The notes beneath the pieces are model-generated. The model was not told the origin of the DNA. It saw only the letters and a program-made list of their open reading frames with translations, and ran no database searches. Shown here in pieces: positions 37,397-45,162 of a stretch of DNA of 64,000 bases. Position numbers and translations under genes: made by a program. Origin of the DNA: Cognaticolwellia aestuarii (GTDB taxonomy: Bacteria; Pseudomonadota; Gammaproteobacteria; Enterobacterales; Alteromonadaceae); NCBI RefSeq assembly GCF_002000025.1, contig NZ_MUZV01000002.1, forward strand, positions 62,001-126,000, given 5' to 3'. The stretch's first letter is position 1. Every line of letters begins with the position of its first letter.

Positions 37397-37618
37397 TTTG
37401 TTAAGTAAATACTGTTGAAGGCGTGACAATATTTGGCAGTATTTACTCTTGTTTAGCTGTAGTAAGGCTTTACAAAGGTGGTGTACACTCATTTAATTAG
37501 CAAAAAAGTTGAATAATCTACGCCATCCGAAACGTCTAAGTTATCAGTAATCAAAATATCACCATTGCCCCTCTTATTATAAATTAATCGGTATAAATAC
37601 CGGTTTGTTGATCTAAAA

Positions 37619-37918
37619 ATGTTTCATACGCGTATTTTCAGATTATTCATCGATAAAAATTATGCAATGAGATTATCCCAAGAAAGTGAATCACGAGTTA
37701 TTGAAATGGCCTGGGAAGATAGAACGCCATTTGAGGCGATAGAGCTACAATTTGGTCTGAATGAGTCTGAAGTTATTCGGTTTATGCGCAGTCGACTGAA
37801 ATTACGTAGTTTTAAGCTTTGGCGCTCGCGCGTAACAGGGCGTTTAACCAAGCATGTAAAGCTTCGCAGTAAAGATGTCTCAAGAGGTTATTGTCCTTCT
37901 CAATACAAACATCGTTAA
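37619..37918 (+). CDS. DUF2805/TIGR03643-family protein
   Basis: Up to 99 residues; the conserved part starts at MRLSQESESRVIEMAWEDRT (ATG 37664), so 84 residues may be the real length. The central helix-turn-helix-like stretch TPFEAIELQFGLNESEVIRF and the C-terminal KLWRSRVTGRLTKH are typical of this small family, which may bind nucleic acid and often lies near photolyase genes. No clear ribosome-binding site is visible for either start. A 14-bp palindrome (CGGTATAAATACCG, 37590-37603) lies just upstream. Confidence 0.8.
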   Translation: MFHTRIFRLFIDKNYAMRLSQESESRVIEMAWEDRTPFEAIELQFGLNESEVIRFMRSRLKLRSFKLWRSRVTGRLTKHVKLRSKDVSRGYCPSQYKHR

Positions 37919-38121
37919 AAATGCGAGATATTTTTAGCTGACGCTGGCCACAACGCTATTAAATCAACAAAGCGACAAACGGTTGTTAACTGTTTTTTTC
38001 GCACGAATATTTCAATAACCTATTTACGTAAAGCATGGAAGCTAGATTTTATCGCTTGTCTCGCTACCAAGTGTTCAGAATTTGATAAAATCGAAAACGC
38101 ATTAACAAGCGAGTGGCATTG

Positions 38122-38298
38122 ATGAAAATGTTGTCACTGTTGCTACAACATTTATTAGATGATCATAACGCTAATGCGTATTTTGCTCATAGAGAGAAAA
38201 ATAAAACGGCGAAGCTATTGGCTAACTCAGTTACAGGGCGAGTATTTGCTTTCATATTTATTGGCGCGGGTGGTCTTTTAGCTTCAGTATCAAAGTAA
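38122..38298 (+). CDS. Small membrane protein, hypothetical
   Basis: 58 residues (MKMLSLLLQHLLDDHNANAY at the start) with a polar centre and one C-terminal hydrophobic segment (FAFIFIGAGGLLASV). Not recognised. GCGAGTGG upstream is a modest ribosome-binding site. It could be spurious. Confidence 0.4.
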   Translation: MKMLSLLLQHLLDDHNANAYFAHREKNKTAKLLANSVTGRVFAFIFIGAGGLLASVSK

Positions 38299-38357
38299 GT
38301 TATAGCTAGCTAATCGATAACCTTTAGCAGGGGATTGTAGTTATGCTGTTTAATGGC

Positions 38358-38381
38358 ATGCCTCCTCGTTATATTGAGGAG
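38358..38381. promoter_or_regulatory. Hairpin enclosing a Shine-Dalgarno sequence
   Basis: GCCTCCTC (38358-38365) pairs perfectly with GAGGAGGC (38374-38381). The second arm is an ideal ribosome-binding site placed five bases before ATG 38386. No T-run follows on either strand, so it does not look like a simple terminator. Confidence 0.5.
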
Positions 38382-38385
38382 GCGA

Positions 38386-38493
38386 TAATGTCGACTTGCG
38401 GTTTTATTGCTTTGTCACGCTTTGATTGTGCTTACTGTGAACAGCTGCTAGCGAAGTACTCCACCTTGGTAGTTTACGCTATTCAATACGAAT
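38386..38493 (+). CDS. Possible 35-residue peptide with strong ribosome-binding site
   Basis: [20 protein letters not shown] begins a 35-codon frame preceded by GAGGAGG at ideal spacing. It contains a CAYC pair. Its last codons overlap, on the opposite strand, the 3' end of the cyclophilin gene. Unknown family; it may be chance, but the translation signal is unusually good. Confidence 0.3.
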
Positions 38494-39141
38494 AGTGGCC
38501 TTGATAATTTTGACTGCTTTTTGTGTGCGACCTGAGCGGCTACCTAAAGCTTCTATTGCAGCTAATGTGGTATCTAAGCCCTCGACCACTTCACCAAAAA
38601 TAGTATGTTTACCGTCTAACCAAGGTGTTGCTTTAAAGGTGATAAAAAATTGACTACCATCAGTATTCGGACCAGAGTTTGCCATGCTCAATAATCCCGC
38701 TTTATCGTGGCTTAATGAGTCATCAAATTCTCCTGCATATTTATAACCAGGGTTACCGGTACCGTTACCTAATGGATCGCCTCCTTGTGCCATAAAATCT
38801 TTGATGACACGATGAAAAATTAAGCCATCATAAAAGCCTAACTGTGTTAAATACATTGTGCTTGTTGCATGCATTGGGGCAGTTTCAGGAAGTAGCTTTA
38901 CGACTAACTTTCCTTCGCTAGTGTCTAAATCCCAGAAATATTGCGCTTGAGGATTAAATTCGACTACCTCTGGTTTTACTAATTGGGTTTTCCAGTTGTC
39001 TTGGCTCTTATCTATTTTTTGTTTTTCAACATAAGCATTTACCGCCTTCATTGCGGGGTCTGGATCAGAACAGCCGGTTATTGTCAGTAATAAAGTTGTT
39101 ACTAAGGTAATGTAAATAGATGATAAGTAGCTTTTGGGCAT
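38479..39141 (-). CDS. Lipoprotein peptidyl-prolyl cis-trans isomerase (cyclophilin)
   Basis: 220 residues from ATG 39139-39141, which has AAGGAA seven bases upstream. A lipoprotein signal ends in LLLTITGC (Cys near residue 24). A linker of about 50 residues precedes the cyclophilin domain, with [20 protein letters not shown], the [19 protein letters not shown] core and [15 protein letters not shown], all active-site elements. Lipidation suggests action in the periplasm. It is unlike cytoplasmic PpiB in its lipoprotein leader. Confidence 0.9.
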   Translation of the reverse strand: MPKSYLSSIYITLVTTLLLTITGCSDPDPAMKAVNAYVEKQKIDKSQDNWKTQLVKPEVVEFNPQAQYFWDLDTSEGKLVVKLLPETAPMHATSTMYLTQLGFYDGLIFHRVIKDFMAQGGDPLGNGTGNPGYKYAGEFDDSLSHDKAGLLSMANSGPNTDGSQFFITFKATPWLDGKHTIFGEVVEGLDTTLAAIEALGSRSGRTQKAVKIIKATIRIE

Positions 39142-39656
39142 GGGTATTCCTTCAACGTGGCGAGCAGCGTACTTTTTAGCTGCAATTAAATTTAGCAATA
39201 GCCGACAGGGTAGTTAATTATGTGCTGTTGGGCAACAGTAATTTTAAGGCACGGAACTAGAGGCTGTTGATTTTTGACTTCATAGCGCTGTAGCACTTGA
39301 AAAGGGTATCTGAGGTGCTCCATATCTTGTTTAACTACTCTAAATATGTATGAAGCAGCAAAGAGTACCGCTTTTTCAAAGTATTTTAAGTCGCATAAGT
39401 AATCTAAGTAGCATAAGTAATCCAAGTCGCATAAGTAACAGTAACGAGAGTAGCTTAAGTTATTTAACCTGAAATCTCGATAATGCGTGCTTGATATTCA
39501 AGTGAATCAAAAGCATCTATGGCAAACTTTCAATCGAGCATCGTCGAAAATGGTTTAAAAACTAGTTCACATACATCTCGCCTTGTCATCTCAACAATCA
39601 GCGAATAGCAGAGGCTGCAATAAAAGCTCTATCGCCATAAAGGAATTTAACAATGC
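39142..39656. other. Non-coding stretch with an 18-bp tandem repeat
   Basis: 515 bases upstream of the cyclophilin and downstream of the peptidase gene. A 77-codon minus-strand frame (39192-39425) starts with TTG inside the repeat and has no ribosome-binding site or recognised family, so it is not called a gene. No terminator was recognised. Confidence 0.5.
39391..39438. repeat. 18-bp tandem repeat, about 2.7 copies
   Basis: Units of TCGCATAAGTAATCTAAG, TAGCATAAGTAATCCAAG and TCGCATAAGTAA follow each other directly. Confidence 0.75.
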
Positions 39657-40763
39657 TTAGCGAGCATTTTTACTGCTCAGTTTTGACAAGCCGATAAAAA
39701 TAGCGCGTCGCTGTGTGTTATATATAGCTTGGTCATTTATGCTGATTTGTCCGTTGATAACTTCCACACCTAATGAACGTAATGGAGTTAAATAATCAGG
39801 AATAGCATAACTTGCTGAAAACTCACTGAGTAACGAGGTAAATATTTTGCTTTCAGTTAGTTGGTCTAGCTTGTGAGCTATTTCAGTGGCACTGAGGTAA
39901 CGATCGAAACAGCATGCTTGTAACTTTGCTAAGGCTAGATCTAATGAGTAGGGGATGGCGTTTTTTTGGGCTAATGCTCGTAGAGCAATATCAGCTTTGA
40001 GCCAATACAGGGCTCCACTCCAATAAATTCGCATATAATTACGGTTTTCACCAATGTGATCACTCAGGTAATCAAGCCTTTGATGAGCATAGTTTTGTTG
40101 TTTATTACCACGCTCGAAGCCATCATACAGTTTTTGCCATAACGTTTGTTCGTCAAACATACCAACTCTAGCTTGAGTAATATTTTGGTAGTAACTGGCT
40201 AATCCCTCAGAGAACCATCTTGCATCACCTGCATCGTAAGGTATCAGTAAATGGCTAAATTCATGGTAAATTGTCCAATCTGCTTTTAAAGCCTCAAGAC
40301 TACTATCAAGATTAACAACTAACGTTACTTCAGGTGGTGAATATCTATTAACTTCCCCCCAAGGCACGGCACCTTTACCGCCCTTACTGGCTTTTATAAT
40401 GGTGACGAAGTCTTCAACAGGTAATTTGCCATATACCAGCCGTAAGGCTTTACGTGCGTGGTTAGCCCAAGTGTAAAGTTTAGCTTTTTTATCTTCAGGA
40501 ATGTTGGCTGCAAAGTTAATCGTATAAGATTGATTAAGACTATTTTTTATTGTTGATTTTGACTCACTTTGTAAGAGCCTATCATCTTTGAAGCCAACCA
40601 CTTCAAGCTCATCACCTATGTGATTTAAGTCAATGTTATGTGAGTGAGCACTCATGGCTGTAAGGCCAATAGAAAGTAAAACAAGCAAGATAAGGTAAGA
40701 AGAAACACCAAGGTAAGGCTTGAGTATATTCATGAGCGAGTGGCTTTTGTTAGCGTTATTCAT
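39657..40763 (-). CDS. HExxH metallopeptidase-like exported protein
   Basis: 368 residues if started at ATG 40761-40763; starts further upstream (to 40853) or at the later MNILKPYLG are also possible. A hydrophobic signal or anchor follows (LGVSSYLILLVLLSIGLTAM). The zinc-binding motif HEFSHLL near residue 170 is followed 19 residues after the second His by EGLASYYQ, the gluzincin (M1/M61-like) arrangement that supplies the third ligand Glu. A helical C-terminal part follows. It lies alone, so the substrate cannot be suggested. A periplasmic peptidase is the likely role. Confidence 0.78.
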   Translation of the reverse strand: MNNANKSHSLMNILKPYLGVSSYLILLVLLSIGLTAMSAHSHNIDLNHIGDELEVVGFKDDRLLQSESKSTIKNSLNQSYTINFAANIPEDKKAKLYTWANHARKALRLVYGKLPVEDFVTIIKASKGGKGAVPWGEVNRYSPPEVTLVVNLDSSLEALKADWTIYHEFSHLLIPYDAGDARWFSEGLASYYQNITQARVGMFDEQTLWQKLYDGFERGNKQQNYAHQRLDYLSDHIGENRNYMRIYWSGALYWLKADIALRALAQKNAIPYSLDLALAKLQACCFDRYLSATEIAHKLDQLTESKIFTSLLSEFSASYAIPDYLTPLRSLGVEVINGQISINDQAIYNTQRRAIFIGLSKLSSKNAR

Positions 40764-41072
40764 TAACTTATTTATAACCTTATTTTTAGCAAGAAGGCAG
40801 TAAGCTTTGCATTTAATATGTAACAACGGGTTGCACATGCCAAAAATACTCACTCTATCAGCTTGTTAATATTGACCGCATGTTGTAATTCAAGGGGGAA
40901 ATGAACGCTAGGCTGCAGCGCTCAAGTCAATTGTGTGCTGATATGATTACGGCTTATTTTTTGGCAGTTTTACTCTTACAACAATAATGTAATTAAGTTT
41001 GTCTGTTAGTTCTCAAGGCCAAGATTATCAAGTAAGCTACGGGTTATCTGTTTTTCATTTTGTCTTCACTTT

Positions 41073-41900
41073 ATGTCAACTCAATCTATTTTAATTACCG
41101 GCTGCTCATCAGGTATAGGTTTACATGCTGCGCTTACGTTGTCGGCACGTGGCTATCAAGTATTTGCGACAGCTCGCAATCCGCAAGATGTTGCTGAGCT
41201 GCAAGCTAAAGGCTTAACTGCTTATCTACTTGACTTAACTAGCACTGAAAGCATTGCACAAACGCTTGCAAAAATACTTGAAGAAACGGGAGGAAAGTTA
41301 GATTTTTTATTTAATAATGGCGCTTATGGGCAACCTGGCGCGCTAGAAGACTTACCTACACAGGCACTAAAAGCGCAGTTTGACACTAATGTTTTTGGTT
41401 GGCATGAATTGACTCGGCAAGTTATTCCGGTGATGCGCCAACAAGGTCATGGCAGGATCATTCAATGTAGCTCTGTATTAGGCTTTGTTTCTATGGCCTA
41501 TCGTGGCGCTTACAACGCCTCAAAATATGCAATAGAAGGGCTAACGGATACTTTAAGGTTAGAATTGAAGGCGGCTAATATTGCGGTGGTATTATTACAG
41601 CCAGGTCCTATCAATACACAGTTTCGTGCTAATGCCTTAACGGCATTTCAAAGTAATGTTGATATAAATAACAGTGTCCATAATGCACAATATCAACAGC
41701 AAATCGAGCGTTTAACCAGTGAAAAATCAAATGCAGCGTTCACCCTAGAGGCAATTGATGTGACTAAAGCATTGATACATGCCTTAGAAAGCAAGCGCCC
41801 TAAAGTACGTTACCGCATAACGACACCAACCAAAATTTTTGCTGTGCTTAAGCGTTTATTGCCATCGCGTTGGTTAGATCAGTTATTAGCAAAAGGCTAA
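41073..41900 (+). CDS. Short-chain dehydrogenase/reductase (YbbO-like)
   Basis: 275 residues. The NAD(P)-binding motif TGCSSGIG is at 9-16, NNGAYG near 86, the catalytic Ser in CSSVLGF near 133, and YNASK near 146-150. The extended C terminus and sequence style (SSGIGLHAALTLSARGYQVF, ELKAANIAVVLLQPGPINT) are those of E. coli YbbO, an aldehyde reductase. No RBS is clear. It appears monocistronic, followed by a small protein gene. Confidence 0.9.
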   Translation: MSTQSILITGCSSGIGLHAALTLSARGYQVFATARNPQDVAELQAKGLTAYLLDLTSTESIAQTLAKILEETGGKLDFLFNNGAYGQPGALEDLPTQALKAQFDTNVFGWHELTRQVIPVMRQQGHGRIIQCSSVLGFVSMAYRGAYNASKYAIEGLTDTLRLELKAANIAVVLLQPGPINTQFRANALTAFQSNVDINNSVHNAQYQQQIERLTSEKSNAAFTLEAIDVTKALIHALESKRPKVRYRITTPTKIFAVLKRLLPSRWLDQLLAKG

Positions 41901-42037
41901 CGGTTAATTAAGGTGACTTTTGAAGGCTATTAGCGCAATAAACATCACTTTAGCGAGTGCTATTGAGTTGTTAAGCAGTCACTTAAGCAGCCAGTTATGC
42001 AGTCAGACATGTGGTTAGTTATGGAAGGAATATTGTT

Positions 42038-42214
42038 ATGAAAGAATCAGTGGATGAGCTTAAGAGAGAAGCTAAAGCTAAATTATTGTATTGGAATAAT
42101 ATAAAAAGCAGTCGAGTCAAAGTGTTACTCATTGTGCTGTTTTTAGGGGTGATCGGATTAAAAATTTTCACCACCGTATTAACTTTTGACTGGCTAGCTA
42201 GCTTATTCAGTTAA
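42038..42214 (+). CDS. Small single-helix membrane protein
   Basis: 58 residues, MKESVDELKREAKAKLLYW at the start, then one transmembrane helix (VKVLLIVLFLGVIGLKIFTT). AAGGAAT lies upstream of ATG 42038, better than the in-frame start nine codons earlier. Not a recognised family. It converges on the AraC gene. Confidence 0.65.
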   Translation: MKESVDELKREAKAKLLYWNNIKSSRVKVLLIVLFLGVIGLKIFTTVLTFDWLASLFS

Positions 42215-42268
42215 ACAGATGCTTTATATCTTAACAAATGTCTTTGTGTAAAATATGTAAGTAGCATG

Positions 42269-43351
42269 CTAGCACTGATTATTTATAAGAGTTTTCCTAT
42301 AGTCGCCTGGGGTTTGCTGAGTGAGTTTATTAAACCAACGATAAAAAGATCTTGGTTCGGTAAAGCCCAGTTCAATACTGATTTCATTCAGGTTCAATTT
42401 ACTTGCGGCTAAATGTGTTTTTGCTAACTGAAGTCGCGTTTCATCGAGTACGGCTTGAAATGTTATCCCTGACGCTGCTAAGCGCCGTTGTAAGGTTTTA
42501 GCGCTCATAGCAAATTGCTCGGCAATGTCTTGTTGATGAAAATTACCGCTTTTAAGCGACTTCGCTATGCTATTTTTTAGTTGAGTCGCCATATCGATTT
42601 CTGTTGTTAGATCAGAAATTAACGCTTGAGCATGACTCTCCAGTGTTGATAGCAGTTGTTGGTCACCTTTATTTAAAGGTAACGATAATAAAGTTTTGTC
42701 AAAAATAATGGCATTTTCTGCTTGCCCGAAACGGACAGGGCATTTAAATACGGCTTGGTATTCATTTTGTTGACTCAACGCTGGTTTATGTCGACTAAGT
42801 AGTATTTCACTTGGGTTACTGGCTTGGTTGACTAAATAACGTGCAAAGGTTAGCCAAGAGCCTAGACAATTGTCGATCATGTGGCGCTTAACATTTGGCT
42901 CAGTAAATTGGCAATGCCAGCTAATTTTTACCTTATCACCTAAATCGGCAAAGTTGGTAGTCCCCATATCACCAACCAATTTTTCAAACGGTTGAATTTT
43001 GGTGATAGCTTGCCCTAAGTTTTCACAATTCATTGAGATATAGCCCAACACACTATAAGAGCCAGGTTGTACATGTTTTGCCGTGTGTAAGCCAAATAAG
43101 TCATCAGAAGATTGCTCAATTAATAAAGCAATTAACTGCTGAAAGTGTAGCCCGGAAATATGCTGGCTATTATCAGAAAGTAGGGCTAGATCTAAGCCAA
43201 CACGTTGACAAATATCATCTATATCAAGCTTTTGCTCAGCGGCTAATTGCAAATATTGTTTAACTGCGGGTACAGAGGCTTGTCCTAGGTTTTCATCTAA
43301 GTCAGTTAATGAGCTGTTTTCGGCTGTTTTTACTTTGATCATATTGGTCAT
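42269..43351 (-). CDS. AraC-family regulator with arabinose-binding-type sensor domain
   Basis: 360 residues. The N-terminal domain (about 25-210) is the Arabinose_bd type found in OruR/ArgR-like AraC proteins, with the GLHTAKHVQPGSYSVLGYI pattern. The C-terminal DNA-binding region (about 260-355) has both helix-turn-helix units (IAEQFAMSAKTLQRRLAASG and ISIELGFTEPRSFYRWFNK). It is divergent from the AGPS-like/GlpD-like/FGGY genes and most likely activates them; an inverted repeat in the gap is a candidate binding site. The effector may be a glycerol ether or derivative (inference). Confidence 0.92.
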   Translation of the reverse strand: MTNMIKVKTAENSSLTDLDENLGQASVPAVKQYLQLAAEQKLDIDDICQRVGLDLALLSDNSQHISGLHFQQLIALLIEQSSDDLFGLHTAKHVQPGSYSVLGYISMNCENLGQAITKIQPFEKLVGDMGTTNFADLGDKVKISWHCQFTEPNVKRHMIDNCLGSWLTFARYLVNQASNPSEILLSRHKPALSQQNEYQAVFKCPVRFGQAENAIIFDKTLLSLPLNKGDQQLLSTLESHAQALISDLTTEIDMATQLKNSIAKSLKSGNFHQQDIAEQFAMSAKTLQRRLAASGITFQAVLDETRLQLAKTHLAASKLNLNEISIELGFTEPRSFYRWFNKLTQQTPGDYRKTLINNQC

Positions 43352-43380
43352 GAACTATGTTTTAGCTATTTTTCAGTGTT

Positions 43381-43410
43381 TTAGGTTTAGGTCTAGGTCT
43401 AGGTCTAGAC
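43381..43410. repeat. TAGGTY hexamer tandem repeat
   Basis: Five units of the form YTAGGT (TTAGGT twice, CTAGGT twice, and a partial CTAGAC) lie between the AraC gene and the AGPS-like gene. Confidence 0.75.
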
Positions 43411-43430
43411 AATTTAAGGCTGTTTAGCTT

Positions 43431-43467
43431 TGTCCTAAAATGTCACCTTGACTGTCTTTTTAGGACA
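43431..43467. promoter_or_regulatory. Inverted-repeat operator candidate of the AGPS-like operon
   Basis: TGTCCTAAAA (43431-43440) and TTTTAGGACA (43458-43467) are exact reverse complements with 17 bases between. It lies 73 bases before the operon start, in the only gap between the AraC gene and its probable target. Confidence 0.6.
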
Positions 43468-43539
43468 TTTCACCCTTACATGCTTCGTTTTATCATAACT
43501 AATAGATAACTAACAGTGAATTAATCGCAAGGTAGTAAC

Positions 43540-45132
43540 ATGAGACGTTGGAATGGCTGGGGTGATGAAAGCACCTCAATGGATTTACCACAGTCGGCAG
43601 GGGCATTTCTAAAGCAATTAGTAGGGCAAGGTAAGCCTCTTAACGATGTTGGCTTAGCTGAGGTCATTAACACTGTGCCTCAATCACGTTTAACAGCACA
43701 TCGATTAATATCGACGGATGCCGAGCAGCGCGTGCGACATGCCAAAGGGCAGTCTTTACCTGACTGGTTAGCGATGCACAGTGGTGAAATAAATTGCTTT
43801 CCTGACGGGGTTTGTTTTCCAGAGAACTGCCAAGATGTTAAAGATATTTTGGGTTACGCAAAAGCGCACAATGTTGAATTAATTCCTTATGGTGGTGGCA
43901 CTAGCGTTGCTGGCCATATTAATCCTAAAGTGTCTGAACGAGCGGTGTTAACCGTTAACATGAGCCACATGAATCAACTGCTAGATTTAGATGAGCAAAG
44001 TCAAATAGCAACTTTTGGCGCGGGTACACCCGGCCCGATGGTTGAAGCTCAATTATTAGCGCGTGGTTATACTTTGGGACATTTTCCGCAATCATTTGAG
44101 CTTTCTACTATTGGTGGCTGGGTTGCTAGTCGCTCAAGCGGGCAGCAGTCATTACGATATGGCCGTATTGAGCAGTTATTTGCTGGCGGGAATATTGAAA
44201 CCTTTACTGGTTCACTTGATGTACCTACGTTTCCAGCCTCATCTGCCGGCCCAGATTTACGTGAACTACTGTTAGGGTCAGAAGGGCGCTTTGGAATTTT
44301 AACGCAAGTAAAGGTGCGGGTAAGTAAAATACCCGACGTGGAAAAATTTTCTGTAATTTTCTTTCCTAATTGGCGTGCTGCAAGTCAGTTTTGTCAACAA
44401 AGTGTTCAACAGCGTATTGCCTTATCTATGTTAAGAGTCAGTAATAGTGTTGAAACCCAAACTCAGCTTAAACTTGCGGGTCATGAAAATGCAATAAAAT
44501 GGCTTGAACGTTATTTGTCATTGCGCGGTTGTGGCGATGAAAAGTGTATGTTGACCTTCGGTTTAACGGGTACCAAGCAGCAAATAGCAGCCAGTAAAAA
44601 ACAGTTAAACCGCTTTGTAAAACAATTTAACGGGGTTAGCACCGGCGAGCTATTAGGCAAAAAATGGCAAGCCAACCGTTTTCGCTCACCTTACCTGCGA
44701 GATGCGTTATGGCAACAAGGTTATGTTGTTGACACTTTTGAAACGGCAACTGACTGGGGTAATGTTGATAATTTAATGACTAAAGTTGAAACCGCAATAC
44801 GTGATGGTTTAACGGATGAGGGCGAAAAGGTTCATGTTTTTACTCATTTATCGCATGTTTATAGTCAAGGTTGCAGCTTATACACCACTTACCTTTATCG
44901 AAATGCTGACTCTTACCAAGCGACACTTGCTCGTTGGCAAAAGCTAAAGCATCAAGCTAGCGATATTATTGTTAATAACGGCGGCACAATTAGCCATCAG
45001 CATGGTGTCGGTAAAGATCACGCACCTTATCTTGCAGTAGAAAAGGGTGAATTAGGTATGAAAGTACTTGAAAACCTAGCGGCGCATTTTGATGCCAACC
45101 AACAGTTAAATCCAGGTACATTACTTGAGTAG
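43540..45132 (+). CDS. FAD-linked oxidase, alkylglycerone-phosphate-synthase-like
   Basis: 530 residues. The family member AGPS makes the ether bond of ether lipids. The PCMH-type FAD domain has NVELIPYGGGTSVAGHINPK (about 111-130), FPQSFELSTIGGWVASRSSG and LLGSEGRFGILTQVKVRV. The C-terminal part has HVFTHLSHVYSQGCSLYTTY and GGTISHQHGVGKDHAPYL, the His-rich active-site motif of AGPS. AAGG precedes the ATG. It is the first gene of a three-gene operon with a GlpD-like oxidase and an FGGY kinase, 188 bases from a divergent AraC regulator. A role in glycerol-ether synthesis or breakdown is inferred; the actual reaction is not known for such bacterial relatives. Confidence 0.9.
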   Translation: MRRWNGWGDESTSMDLPQSAGAFLKQLVGQGKPLNDVGLAEVINTVPQSRLTAHRLISTDAEQRVRHAKGQSLPDWLAMHSGEINCFPDGVCFPENCQDVKDILGYAKAHNVELIPYGGGTSVAGHINPKVSERAVLTVNMSHMNQLLDLDEQSQIATFGAGTPGPMVEAQLLARGYTLGHFPQSFELSTIGGWVASRSSGQQSLRYGRIEQLFAGGNIETFTGSLDVPTFPASSAGPDLRELLLGSEGRFGILTQVKVRVSKIPDVEKFSVIFFPNWRAASQFCQQSVQQRIALSMLRVSNSVETQTQLKLAGHENAIKWLERYLSLRGCGDEKCMLTFGLTGTKQQIAASKKQLNRFVKQFNGVSTGELLGKKWQANRFRSPYLRDALWQQGYVVDTFETATDWGNVDNLMTKVETAIRDGLTDEGEKVHVFTHLSHVYSQGCSLYTTYLYRNADSYQATLARWQKLKHQASDIIVNNGGTISHQHGVGKDHAPYLAVEKGELGMKVLENLAAHFDANQQLNPGTLLE

Positions 45133-45162
45133 TTTGCTGCCATTGTTTGAGGATTGGCTAAT

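Noticed and set aside
37919-38112. Open plus-strand frame of about 64 codons (ends ENALTSEWH then stop)
   Set aside because: No start codon is present in the frame and no family is recognised; it might be an old remnant, but evidence is too weak.
39192-39425. 77-codon minus-strand frame between cyclophilin and peptidase
   Set aside because: Starts at TTG inside an 18-bp tandem repeat, has no ribosome-binding site and no recognisable family, so it is not called as a gene.
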